Source of the DNA: Candidatus Aminicenantes bacterium UBA647
Lineage (GTDB): Bacteria; Acidobacteriota; Aminicenantia; UBA2199
Length of the DNA: 39,540 bases
Direction: 5' to 3'
Assembly (NCBI GenBank): GCA_002299555.1
Contig: DBOL01000068.1
Location: 1-39,540, forward strand
Shown piece by piece: positions 32,211 through 39,540 of this stretch. Each line of letters begins with the position of its first letter. Within the stretch, counting starts at the first letter, position 1. The notes below the pieces were generated by a model. That model searched no databases and was not told where the DNA came from. It saw nothing but the letters and a program-made list of their open reading frames with translations. The translations under genes were made by a program, and so were the position numbers.

Positions 32211-33736
32211 AATACTATAAAAGGATCATTTTATTCTTGATTTTTTTGCTGATGGCTGTTTCTATGCCAGCCGGGAAGGAGAGAGTGATCATATCAGGAA
32301 ACAGAGAAGGCCCATCGACGCTTGACCCTGCTGAGGCCTGGGTCAATACAGAATCTAACTATATTACAAATATTTTTAACAGGCTGGTTGAACTGGAGCC
32401 AGGGACTTATAAGGTCAAACCTTCTCTTGCCCTGGCATGGGAATCTGATGCAGAAGGGAAAGTCTGGACGTTCCGTCTGAGGAGGGGGGTAAAATTTCAT
32501 GATGGCACTCCATTTGATGCAGATGCGGTTGTCTTTACATTTGAAAGGCAGATGGAGGGAAAATATAAATATGGTGAGTTTGTTCTTTTTAAAGAGATCT
32601 TCCCTTTCTTGAAAAAGGTAAAAAAGATCGGAAAGTATAAAGTTCAATTCATTTTAAAAGAACCTTTCTTCCCGTTTCCTGCCACATTGTCCGTAGACTG
32701 CACATCAATAGTATCACCTACAGCTATGAAAAGGATGAAAGCAGAATTTCGTCTGCAACCTGTCGGGACAGGCCCTTATAAAATAAAGGAGTGGAGAAAG
32801 GGGAAGAAAATAGTGCTGGAATCTTTCAAGGCTTACTGGAAGGGTAAGCCAGGTATCGATAGATATATCTCAATTATTGAACCAAATATTGATAAATTAT
32901 TCGAGCTTTTCAGAAAGCAGAAGATCGATATCTTAAGAAGTTTTTCGATCTCAAAAATGGTTATATTCAGAGGGTACGACTGGGTGGGATATTCATATTC
33001 AAATTCTCTTTCAACTAGTTTCATTGCCTTTAACATGAAAAACAGATATCTGAGAAAGATATGTGTAAGAAAAGCGGTTAATTATTTATGGAACAAGGAT
33101 ATATTGAAATTAGTTTTTCAGGATCATGTAAAGCCTCTCTGTTCTCTTTTTCCGAATGGGATGTCAGGTTATGATTGCGATCTTGATAGATATCCTATGT
33201 CTGTAGCAAAAGCCCGTAAATTACTGAATGAAGAAGGGTTGCAGAAAGGATTTGAATTAAATTTCCTTGTAACCAGGGGTTCAGACCTTCATCTCTCGAT
33301 AGTTAATATTTTTTCAAAAAATTTAAAAAAGGCCGGGATCAGGATTAAAGTAGATAATGTAGGTTTTGATGAATATTTTTCCAGAGTATCAAAAGGAGAA
33401 TATGATCTTACATTTTCTTCATGGATCGCAGATTATCCTGATCCATTCAGTATAATCAATCCTCTGTTCTCAAAGAAAATACAGAGTGAAGGGTTGGCTA
33501 ATTTTTCAACCGGGGAAAACATCGATATTATCAAAATGATCAAAAAGGCAAGGTCAATAAAAGACCCTGTAAAGAGAGAAAGATATTATAAAGGACTCAA
33601 CAATTTAGTTGTAGAAAGAGCTTTGCTTGTTCCTCTTTACCAGGATATCAATCTGATCCTCTATAACAAGAAACAAGGGGAGATCAAACTTAATGACCAG
33701 GGTAATATTGATCTGTTCATGCTGGGGAAACAGTGA
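32207..33736 (+). CDS. Extracytoplasmic solute-binding protein, family 5 (DppA/OppA-like), copy 3
   Basis: The 509-residue protein is the most divergent of the three: STLDPAEAWVNTESNY near the N-terminus, GVKFHDGTPFDADAVVFTFER, and SWIADYPDPFSIINPLF late in the chain. It has a signal peptide (core residues 7-19, PAGKE after it) and no lipobox. The start is TTG at 32207, overlapping the previous stop by four bases, with GGAGG just upstream. Its own stop overlaps the GTG start of the kinase gene (GTGA). The tight coupling to a sensor kinase, with no transporter genes, suggests the binding proteins may serve sensing. That role is inferred. Confidence 0.88.
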   Translation: MKYYKRIILFLIFLLMAVSMPAGKERVIISGNREGPSTLDPAEAWVNTESNYITNIFNRLVELEPGTYKVKPSLALAWESDAEGKVWTFRLRRGVKFHDGTPFDADAVVFTFERQMEGKYKYGEFVLFKEIFPFLKKVKKIGKYKVQFILKEPFFPFPATLSVDCTSIVSPTAMKRMKAEFRLQPVGTGPYKIKEWRKGKKIVLESFKAYWKGKPGIDRYISIIEPNIDKLFELFRKQKIDILRSFSISKMVIFRGYDWVGYSYSNSLSTSFIAFNMKNRYLRKICVRKAVNYLWNKDILKLVFQDHVKPLCSLFPNGMSGYDCDLDRYPMSVAKARKLLNEEGLQKGFELNFLVTRGSDLHLSIVNIFSKNLKKAGIRIKVDNVGFDEYFSRVSKGEYDLTFSSWIADYPDPFSIINPLFSKKIQSEGLANFSTGENIDIIKMIKKARSIKDPVKRERYYKGLNNLVVERALLVPLYQDINLILYNKKQGEIKLNDQGNIDLFMLGKQ

Positions 33737-35928
33737 AAATAAGAGCTAAAATTCTTATGTTCCTGATAATTCTTGCAGGAATATCTTCTTTATTTTCAAT
33801 CTATTATTCGATAAATTTTCTCTCTACAAAATATGAGAACACAGCAAAAGAGAACCTTTTAAAGTTAAAAGAACAGACCGAAGGGGTATTTTACGGCTAT
33901 CTTGGTGAATTATCAAGAAAAGGACTTTTCATATCAGAGTTGAACGAGGTGGCCTTAAATATTAATGAACCTGAAGAGATTTCAACCTCACTGGAACTGA
34001 AAATTTTCTTCCTCAGTTCCATTAATGTCAAAGTTGTTGATCTTGACAATAGAATCGTAGTGAATGTGAACAACTCATCAGAAAGTTATATAAACGAAAA
34101 GACACTTCTTTATGAATCCTTTTTTAAAAGAAGCAAGAACTCATTGCTCAGGAAGACCGGAATTGTAAGTTTGGGGGAAAATATATGTTTTGTGTCTATC
34201 TCTCCGATAATGAACCAGGATACTTTTGAAAAGGTGGGAGATCTGATACTTGAGTTGCCTCTTGACTCAGAGTTCTCTGATCAGATCAGAAATACAGTAA
34301 GAGCAGAAATTTTTATTTTCTCTGATGATAAAGGGATAGCAACAACTATGCTGGACGATAATGGTGAGAGGTTATTCCCTGATTCTTTTGATCTGATGAG
34401 TACAAAAGGGGAGAAAATATTTGGTGAAGAAACGTATTTAATCGGGACTTTTCATATAAATGATCACCTGGGCAAAAAGATCGGGAATGTGGTAGTAGCC
34501 TATAATGTCAGTGACATTCAGAGAACAAAGAATCTCGATGTAAGAAGTGTGCTCCTTGTGTTTTTTACAGTATTTCTTTTTGTAATAGTAGTTAGTATTC
34601 TGATCGGGAGATGGTTAGCTAAACCGCTGAGAACACTTGCAAAGAGTGCGCAATCTATATCGAAAGGGGACTTTGATGTCAAGATCGGGATCAAATCAAA
34701 AGATGAGATAGGAGAGCTCTCAAGACTTTTTAATTCAATGGCTAGATCTCTGAAAATTCAGAAAAAAGATATGCAGAAAATGCAGCTTTACTTGAAGAAC
34801 ATGATAGATTCCATGCCCTCAGTTCTGATCGGAATTGATAAGGATGGTAAAGTTACTCAATGGAATGTTGAAGCTGAAAAAAAATCGGGACTCAATCCTG
34901 AAGATGCTATCGGGAAAAAAATAGAAGATATATTCCCGCAATTTGCATCGCAGTTAGCAAAATTTCAGAAATCAATTCATGAGAAGACTCCGCAGAAAAT
35001 GGAAAAGATCGCTGAGCGTGTTGATGATGAGCTTAAATATAATGACATAATGATATATCCTTTAATATCTAATGGAGTTGAAGGAGCTGTTATCCGGATG
35101 GATGATGTTACTACCAGGATTCGAATTGAAGATATGATGGTCCAGACAGAGAAGATGATGTCAGTGGGAGGTCTTGCTGCCGGAATGGCTCATGAGATCA
35201 ACAATCCTTTGGGTGGAATACTCCTTGGTGTGCAGAATATCCTGCGAAGGGTCTCACCTGATTTCAAAATAAATCGTGATAAAGCCGAGGAGTTGAACCT
35301 TAATCTTGATGATATTTTCAAATATCTGGAGAAACAAAAAATAATATATTTCCTTGAGGTAATACAAAGATCCGGAGAGAGAGCCTCCGATATAGTTACA
35401 AATATGTTGAACTTCAGTAGAAGATCTGAATCACATTTTGTAAAATCGGATTTATCTTCAATCATTGAAAAAACGATCGAGCTCGCTACTAATGATTATG
35501 ACCTGAAGAGAAAATATGATTTCAGGCATATTAAGATCACCCTTGATTTTGAAAAAGAGTTCCCTGATATCCCCTGTGCTGAGAACGAACTTCAACAGGT
35601 GATATTGAACCTTTTGAAGAATGCCGTACATGCTATCAGTGAAAACAAGGGAAAACGAAAAGATCCGGAGATCACTCTCAGGTTGTTCCGGGAAGGGGCT
35701 TTCGGGGTTATAGAAGTTGAAGATAATGGTCCGGGAATGGACAGGGATACTACAAAGAGGGTATTTGAACCATTCTTTACAACGAAAGAGATCGGAGTTG
35801 GTACAGGCCTCGGTCTCTCTGTCTCTTGTTTTATTGTAACAAATATACATAAGGGGACTATGTTTGTGATCTCCACTCCCGGTAAAGGAACAAAGTTTAT
35901 TATTAAACTCCCTCTGGAGGAGAAATAA
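33733..35928 (+). CDS. Membrane sensor histidine kinase with extracytoplasmic sensor, HAMP and PAS domains
   Basis: The 731-residue protein has a first membrane segment (about 7-28), a large extracytoplasmic domain (about 30-270, Cache-like in size and strand pattern), a second membrane segment (about 273-295), HAMP (about 294-348, ending in the DEIGELSRLFNSM pattern), PAS (about 356-465), HisKA with AHEINNP (His487) and HATPase (about 590-731, with DNGPGMD and GTGLGLS). Start is GTG at 33733 overlapping the third binding-protein stop. The receiver gene starts on the last base of its stop (TAATG). The extracytoplasmic loop is placed to read a ligand or a loaded binding protein from the three genes upstream; which of these applies is not shown by the sequence. 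Confidence 0.9.
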   Translation: MKIRAKILMFLIILAGISSLFSIYYSINFLSTKYENTAKENLLKLKEQTEGVFYGYLGELSRKGLFISELNEVALNINEPEEISTSLELKIFFLSSINVKVVDLDNRIVVNVNNSSESYINEKTLLYESFFKRSKNSLLRKTGIVSLGENICFVSISPIMNQDTFEKVGDLILELPLDSEFSDQIRNTVRAEIFIFSDDKGIATTMLDDNGERLFPDSFDLMSTKGEKIFGEETYLIGTFHINDHLGKKIGNVVVAYNVSDIQRTKNLDVRSVLLVFFTVFLFVIVVSILIGRWLAKPLRTLAKSAQSISKGDFDVKIGIKSKDEIGELSRLFNSMARSLKIQKKDMQKMQLYLKNMIDSMPSVLIGIDKDGKVTQWNVEAEKKSGLNPEDAIGKKIEDIFPQFASQLAKFQKSIHEKTPQKMEKIAERVDDELKYNDIMIYPLISNGVEGAVIRMDDVTTRIRIEDMMVQTEKMMSVGGLAAGMAHEINNPLGGILLGVQNILRRVSPDFKINRDKAEELNLNLDDIFKYLEKQKIIYFLEVIQRSGERASDIVTNMLNFSRRSESHFVKSDLSSIIEKTIELATNDYDLKRKYDFRHIKITLDFEKEFPDIPCAENELQQVILNLLKNAVHAISENKGKRKDPEITLRLFREGAFGVIEVEDNGPGMDRDTTKRVFEPFFTTKEIGVGTGLGLSVSCFIVTNIHKGTMFVISTPGKGTKFIIKLPLEEK

Positions 35929-36308
35929 TGTCTTCTGTGAAAATATTGCTTGTTGATGATGAAGAGATCGTAAGAATTAACCTGGAAGCCTATCTTGAAG
36001 ATGAAGGGTACTATGTCCTTTCTGCTAACAGTGGAGAGGAAGCACTTGATATGATCGCTGACCAGAAAATAGATGTTGGCATTATCGATATGAGATTACC
36101 CGGTATTGACGGCAATGTATTAATATCGGAACTGAGTAAACTGCAGCCTGAAATGAAGTTTATAATTCATACCGGATCTATGGGGTATTCTCTTCCTGCT
36201 TCTCTGGTAGAACTGGGCATTTCAGATGAACTTGTTTTCAAAAAACCAATTAAAAGTATTTCAAAATTTACCGGAATGATAAGGAAACTTACTGAAGGAA
36301 AAGTATAA
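35928..36308 (+). CDS. Single-domain response regulator (CheY-like receiver)
   Basis: The 126-residue protein is a receiver domain only: acidic pair Asp10/Asp11, phospho-acceptor Asp54 in IIDMRLPG, the Thr in HTGSMG and the Lys of FKKP. With no output domain it must act by protein contact or pass the phosphoryl group on, as in CheY or relay proteins. It starts at ATG 35928, sharing one base with the kinase stop, with GGAGGAG upstream, and is the last gene of the binding-protein operon. No obvious terminator follows before the next promoter at 36344. Confidence 0.93.
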   Translation: MSSVKILLVDDEEIVRINLEAYLEDEGYYVLSANSGEEALDMIADQKIDVGIIDMRLPGIDGNVLISELSKLQPEMKFIIHTGSMGYSLPASLVELGISDELVFKKPIKSISKFTGMIRKLTEGKV

Positions 36309-36343
36309 ATCAGACCCGAATCTTCATCCCTTGCCCCAGTGAT

Positions 36344-36371
36344 TTGAAAATTCCGGATTTAGTTATATAAT
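36344..36371 (+). promoter_or_regulatory. Sigma-70 type promoter of the M3 peptidase gene
   Basis: TTGAAA (36344-36349) and TATAAT (36366-36371) are spaced by 16 bases. The start near 36378 lies about five bases ahead of a strong GGAGG (36383-36387), so the message begins almost at the ribosome binding site. Confidence 0.6.
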
Positions 36372-36382
36372 CATCAAATAAA

Positions 36383-36418
36383 GGAGGTGAAATACAAAAC
36401 TATAAGTTGTTGTATTTC
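36383..36418 (+). promoter_or_regulatory. Ribosome binding site separated from the start codon by a perfect 9-bp hairpin
   Basis: GGAGG (36383-36387) is 42 bases from the only good start, ATG 36430. Between them GAAATACAA (36389-36397) and TTGTATTTC (36410-36418) pair perfectly around a 12-base loop. Folding this hairpin leaves about 12 unpaired bases between GGAGG and ATG, so it could bring the site into reach. No better ribosome binding site lies near the ATG. Confidence 0.5.
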
Positions 36419-36429
36419 GTAATAAACAT

Positions 36430-38580
36430 ATGAAAAAATTAAAGATGAAAAGATCAAATTTAAGTTCACTGCCGGTAATACTGATCACATTAATATTGAT
36501 CAGTGGATTTGTTATGGCAGGTGATAAGGCAGAGGAGAAGAAGATGTGTGATAATCCGTTTTTCAAGAAGTATGATACCCCATTCGAGGTTCCTCCTTTT
36601 GACCTTATAAAAGAGGATCATTATGTACCCGCTTTTAAAAAGGGGCTGGAAGATCACAAAAAAGAGATCAAAGCTATTGTTGATTGCAAAAAGGAACCTA
36701 CTTTCGTTAATACGATCGAGGCTCTTGAGCATAGCGGAGAACTCTTATCTAAAGTTTCAGGAGTTTTCTTTAGTCTCTATAGCAGTTTGAACAATGAAAG
36801 GATGCAGGATATTGCAAAACAGATGTCCCCACTTCTCTCCAAACACAGAGATGATATCAATTTGAGTAAAAAGTTGTTCATAAAGGTTAAGAGCGTTTTT
36901 GAAAATATGGAAAAATTTAATCTCAATCTGGAGCAGAAGAAAGTGCTGGATGAGTATTATAAGGGATTTGTAAGAGGCGGAGCTAACCTGAATGAAGAGG
37001 ATAAGACAAAGTTAAGGAAGATCAATCAGGAATCGTCCATGTTAGGACTCCAGTTCGGGAAGAATCTTCTCGCTGAAACAAATGGCTTCAAGATGGTAAT
37101 TGATAAAAAAGAGGACCTGGAAGGACTTCCTAAATCAGTGATCGATGGTGCTGCTGAGACGGCTGAAGCTATGGGAGAGAAGGGCAAATGGGTGTTTACT
37201 CCACAGAGACCAAGTTGGACACCATTCCTGAAATATTCAAAAAAAAGGGATCTGAGAGAAAAATTATATAAAGGCTATATTTTACGTGGCGATAACAACA
37301 ATAAAAATGACAACAAAAAGATCGTAGCAAAAATTGCATCGCTCAGGGTAAAGAGAGCGAAGATCATGGGTTTTAATACACATGCTGACTTCAGACTTGA
37401 ACGTAATATGGCGAAAAACCCCGGGAATGTTTATAAACTTCTTGATCAGATCTGGGTTCCTGCATTGAAAAATGCAAAGAATGAAGCTGCTGAACTTCAG
37501 AAAATGATCGATAAAGAAGGCGGGAATTTCAAACTTGCCTCCTGGGACTGGTGGTACTACACGGAAAAACTGAGGAAAGAAAAATTTGATTTTGATGAAG
37601 GAGCTCTTCGTCCCTATTTTAAACTTGAGAATGTCAGAGATGGTGCTTTTTATGTTGCAAATAAACTCTATGGAATAAAATTTGTTGAGAGAACAGATAT
37701 CCCGCTCTACCACAAAGATGTAACTACTTTTGAAGTGTTGGAATCGGATGGAACTCATATCGGGATTCTTTATATGGATTTTTTCCCCAGAGATAGCAAA
37801 AGAGGTGGTGCATGGTGCGGAAGTATTCGTGATTACCATTATAAAAACGACAAGAAGATCACACCTGTAGTGTATATGGTACTTAATGCTTCAAAACCGG
37901 TTGGAGATAAACCAGCGCTTCTAAGCCCTGATGATGCTTCAACGCTTTTTCATGAGTTCGGGCATGCTCTTCATAATCTTCTTTCAACCGTTAAATATGA
38001 GTCGATCTCCGGTACAAATGTAGCGTGGGATTTTGTAGAACTTCCATCACAGATCATGGAACACTGGGCTCTCCATCCTGAAGTTCTGAAGGTTTATGCA
38101 AAGCATTACAAAACCGGGGGATCAATTCCACAGGAATTACTCGATAAGTTGAATGCAAGCAAACTTTTCAACCAGGGATTCGTTACAGTCGAATATCTTG
38201 CGGCTTGTTATCTTGACCTTAACTGGCATACTTTGAAGGATGAAAAGTTAAGAGATACAAATAAATTTGAAAAAGATTATCTTAATAAAATAGGTCTGAT
38301 CCCTGAGATTATCTCAAGATACAGGAGTACTTATTTTGCTCATATAATCGGAGGATATGATTCAGGTTATTATGCGTATATCTGGGCGGAAGTGCTTGAT
38401 TCAGATGCATTTGAAGCTTTCAAAGAAAATGGACTTTTTGATCAGAAAACGGCTAAAGCTTTCAGAGATAATGTCCTTGCAAGAGGAGGTTCTGAAGAAC
38501 CGATGGTACTTTACAAAAAGTTCAGAGGAGCTGAACCTAAGATAGATGCCCTTCTAAAAAAGAGGGGACTTAAGAAATAA
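36430..38580 (+). CDS. Secreted M3 family oligopeptidase (Dcp-like peptidyl-dipeptidase / OpdA)
   Basis: The 716-residue protein is a zinc metallopeptidase of family M3A with the HEFGHALH motif (His508, Glu509, His512) and the third ligand expected from the EL/VELPSQIMEHW segment about 25 residues on. The N-terminal half has the helical NPFF...FDLIKEDHYVPAF pattern typical of Dcp. Dcp enzymes remove C-terminal dipeptides from oligopeptides. Unlike most bacterial family members it begins with a signal peptide (core about residues 14-28, Ala-Gly after it), so export is predicted. A second in-frame ATG at 36445 gives an even neater signal peptide. It has its own promoter and ends shortly before a perfect hairpin at 38602. 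Confidence 0.92.
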   Translation: MKKLKMKRSNLSSLPVILITLILISGFVMAGDKAEEKKMCDNPFFKKYDTPFEVPPFDLIKEDHYVPAFKKGLEDHKKEIKAIVDCKKEPTFVNTIEALEHSGELLSKVSGVFFSLYSSLNNERMQDIAKQMSPLLSKHRDDINLSKKLFIKVKSVFENMEKFNLNLEQKKVLDEYYKGFVRGGANLNEEDKTKLRKINQESSMLGLQFGKNLLAETNGFKMVIDKKEDLEGLPKSVIDGAAETAEAMGEKGKWVFTPQRPSWTPFLKYSKKRDLREKLYKGYILRGDNNNKNDNKKIVAKIASLRVKRAKIMGFNTHADFRLERNMAKNPGNVYKLLDQIWVPALKNAKNEAAELQKMIDKEGGNFKLASWDWWYYTEKLRKEKFDFDEGALRPYFKLENVRDGAFYVANKLYGIKFVERTDIPLYHKDVTTFEVLESDGTHIGILYMDFFPRDSKRGGAWCGSIRDYHYKNDKKITPVVYMVLNASKPVGDKPALLSPDDASTLFHEFGHALHNLLSTVKYESISGTNVAWDFVELPSQIMEHWALHPEVLKVYAKHYKTGGSIPQELLDKLNASKLFNQGFVTVEYLAACYLDLNWHTLKDEKLRDTNKFEKDYLNKIGLIPEIISRYRSTYFAHIIGGYDSGYYAYIWAEVLDSDAFEAFKENGLFDQKTAKAFRDNVLARGGSEEPMVLYKKFRGAEPKIDALLKKRGLKK

Positions 38581-38601
38581 ATATATTTATGTATTGATAT
38601 C

Positions 38602-38623
38602 ACAGCTGCCTCCGGGCAGCTGT
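38602..38623. terminator. Perfect 9-bp hairpin after the M3 peptidase gene
   Basis: ACAGCTGCC and GGCAGCTGT pair perfectly around TCCG, 22 bases downstream of the peptidase stop. The sequence that follows is T-rich (ATTATCTCTT) without a pure T-run, so intrinsic termination is likely but may be incomplete. Confidence 0.6.
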
Positions 38624-38665
38624 ATTATCTCTTATGATGTGTAGTTCTATTTCTCAGGGGGGTTT

Positions 38666-39427
38666 ATGAATTTCAAAACGGCTGTTCTAAGGGTTCCGGG
38701 AGAAGACTTTGGCAGTGGAGAGACAACTGCTGAACTTGGAACTCCTGATTTCAATAAAATACTGGTCCAGCATAAAGAATATACAAATGTCCTTAAACAA
38801 CTCGGCCTTGAAATAATCGTTCTGGATCATCTTCCAGGCCATCCGGATGCTTATTTTGTAGAGGATACAGCTGTGATAACTCCCGAGATCGGAATTATAA
38901 CGAATCCCGGTGCACAATCAAGAAAAGGTGAGGAAGATGGGATCGAACTTGTTCTGAGTAAGTTCATGGACACCCTGAGAATAAAACCTCCCGGAACACT
39001 TGATGGAGGAGATATAATGCAGGCTGACAATCATTTTTTTGTTGGCATTTCTGAAAGAACGAACAGAGAAGGTGCGGAGCAGTTTTCAGATATCCTGCAA
39101 AGATTCGGATATATTATTGACATGGTCAGTGTTGGTGCCGGCCTCCATCTTAAGTCGGGAGTAAATTATCTTGGAGATGGGAATATGTTAATGACATCAT
39201 CATTCAGAGATCTTCCCGAATTTTTAGACTACAATAAAATTATGCTCAAAGAAGGTGAAGAGTATGCAGCTAATACCCTCCTTGTAAATGGAACATTTAT
39301 AACTCCGGCAGGGTTTCCCGATACTTATAAACTGCTTACCGGCCTGGGTAAGCAGGTAATAACACTTGATGTAAGTGAAGTGATGAAGATGGACGGTGGG
39401 CTCACCTGTATGTCCCTCCGTTTTTGA
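38666..39427 (+). CDS. Dimethylarginine dimethylaminohydrolase-like (DDAH) amidinohydrolase
   Basis: The 253-residue protein has the guanidine-modifying (amidinotransferase) fold motifs of DDAH: FVEDTAV (64-70) for substrate binding, TLDGGDIM (111-118), the catalytic His161 in AGLHLKS and the nucleophile Cys248 in GLTCMSLRF at the extreme C-terminus. DDAH cleaves N-methylated arginines to citrulline and methylamines. Close relatives act on arginine or agmatine-like compounds, so the substrate is not certain. The ATG follows a G-rich CAGGGGGG site. It is flanked by the hairpin at 38602 and the purA promoter, so it is probably expressed alone. In a peptide-using cell it could salvage modified arginine from protein turnover. 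Confidence 0.88.
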   Translation: MNFKTAVLRVPGEDFGSGETTAELGTPDFNKILVQHKEYTNVLKQLGLEIIVLDHLPGHPDAYFVEDTAVITPEIGIITNPGAQSRKGEEDGIELVLSKFMDTLRIKPPGTLDGGDIMQADNHFFVGISERTNREGAEQFSDILQRFGYIIDMVSVGAGLHLKSGVNYLGDGNMLMTSSFRDLPEFLDYNKIMLKEGEEYAANTLLVNGTFITPAGFPDTYKLLTGLGKQVITLDVSEVMKMDGGLTCMSLRF

Positions 39428-39456
39428 TTGATTTGTATTGTCTTCTCTGATAAAAT
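39428..39456 (+). promoter_or_regulatory. Sigma-70 type promoter of purA
   Basis: TTGATT (39428-39433) and TAAAAT (39451-39456) have a 17-base spacer and begin right at the end of the DDAH gene. The start near 39463 leaves a leader of about 33 bases with GGGAGG at 39483-39488. Confidence 0.55.
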
Positions 39457-39495
39457 TAATCAGGCTGTACTGAGTGTAAACCGGGAGGATCTTAT

Positions 39496-39540
39496 ATGAA
39501 CTTGGCTGTGATAGGTCTTCAATGGGGAGATGAAGGAAAA
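39496..39540 (+). CDS. purA: Adenylosuccinate synthetase, first 15 codons (cut by the window edge)
   Basis: The reading frame from ATG 39496 gives MNLAVIGLQWGDEGK, the diagnostic N-terminus of adenylosuccinate synthetase with the GDEGK phosphate-binding loop. The enzyme joins IMP and aspartate with GTP on the way to AMP. GGGAGG precedes the ATG by 7 bases. The rest of the gene lies outside the window. Confidence 0.9.
   Translation, partial: MNLAVIGLQWGDEGK

Noticed and set aside
36387..36422. Eleven-codon ORF from GTG 36387 before the M3 peptidase
   Set aside because: The GTG overlaps the GGAGG itself, leaving no spaced ribosome binding site; the inverted repeat explains the sequence better.

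Overview
The window is AT-rich, densely coded bacterial DNA with about 29 protein genes, most of them whole. Spacing is tight, with many 1-4 nt start/stop overlaps, and GTG and TTG starts are frequent. Cleaved Sec signals without a lipobox on three solute-binding proteins, plus one clear lipoprotein, point to a diderm (Gram-negative type) cell. An NADH/ferredoxin-type electron-transfer complex, a tungsten-type aldehyde:ferredoxin oxidoreductase and several peptide-handling proteins suggest an anaerobe that ferments peptides. I cannot place it in a phylum. No tRNA, rRNA, CRISPR array, insertion sequence or prophage was seen.

Layout. (1) 1-1408: the tail of a membrane protein (GT-C-like) and a methyltransferase. 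(2) 1485-4073: a secreted S9 prolyl-oligopeptidase-type peptidase. (3) 4128-14701: a sigma-54 promoter with palindromes upstream, then a receiver protein carrying two AsnC-like ligand-binding domains, NuoE-, NuoF- and NuoG/GltD-like subunits resembling a Stn/Nfn-type bifurcating transhydrogenase, a soluble histidine kinase and an NtrC-type sigma-54 activator. This looks like a self-contained redox module that may activate its own promoter. (4) 14814-15992: a lipoprotein and a small helical protein of unknown function. (5) 16016-20289: a phosphonate operon behind a strong sigma-70 promoter. It encodes a cytidylyltransferase-PEP mutase fusion (Fom1-like), phosphonopyruvate decarboxylase, an iron alcohol dehydrogenase and a CDP-alcohol phosphatidyltransferase. 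Together these predict PEP -> phosphonopyruvate -> phosphonoacetaldehyde -> 2-hydroxyethylphosphonate -> CMP-hydroxyethylphosphonate -> phosphonolipid. (6) 24819-20295, minus strand and convergent with (5): GMC oxidoreductase, aldehyde:ferredoxin oxidoreductase and a multi-spanning UPF0104/LPG-synthase-type membrane protein. (7) 27533-24878, minus strand: promoter, divergent S-box-like riboswitch, very short leader ORF, hairpin, then asd and lysC. (8) 28878-27643, minus strand: peptidase T. (9) 28975-36308: three tandem DppA/OppA-type binding proteins with no permease or ATPase, followed by a membrane histidine kinase and a single-domain receiver. (10) 36344-39540: a secreted M3 oligopeptidase with an odd structured leader, a DDAH-like hydrolase and the start of purA.

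The most interesting items are the predicted hydroxyethylphosphonate lipid pathway, the binding-protein/sensor-kinase operon without a transporter, the riboswitch-leader peptide-hairpin arrangement before asd-lysC, and the sigma-54 redox module with its receiver-AsnC-AsnC protein and a NuoG/GltD fusion whose molybdopterin domain appears to have lost its catalytic residue. All functional statements are sequence-reading inferences; no database search was run.
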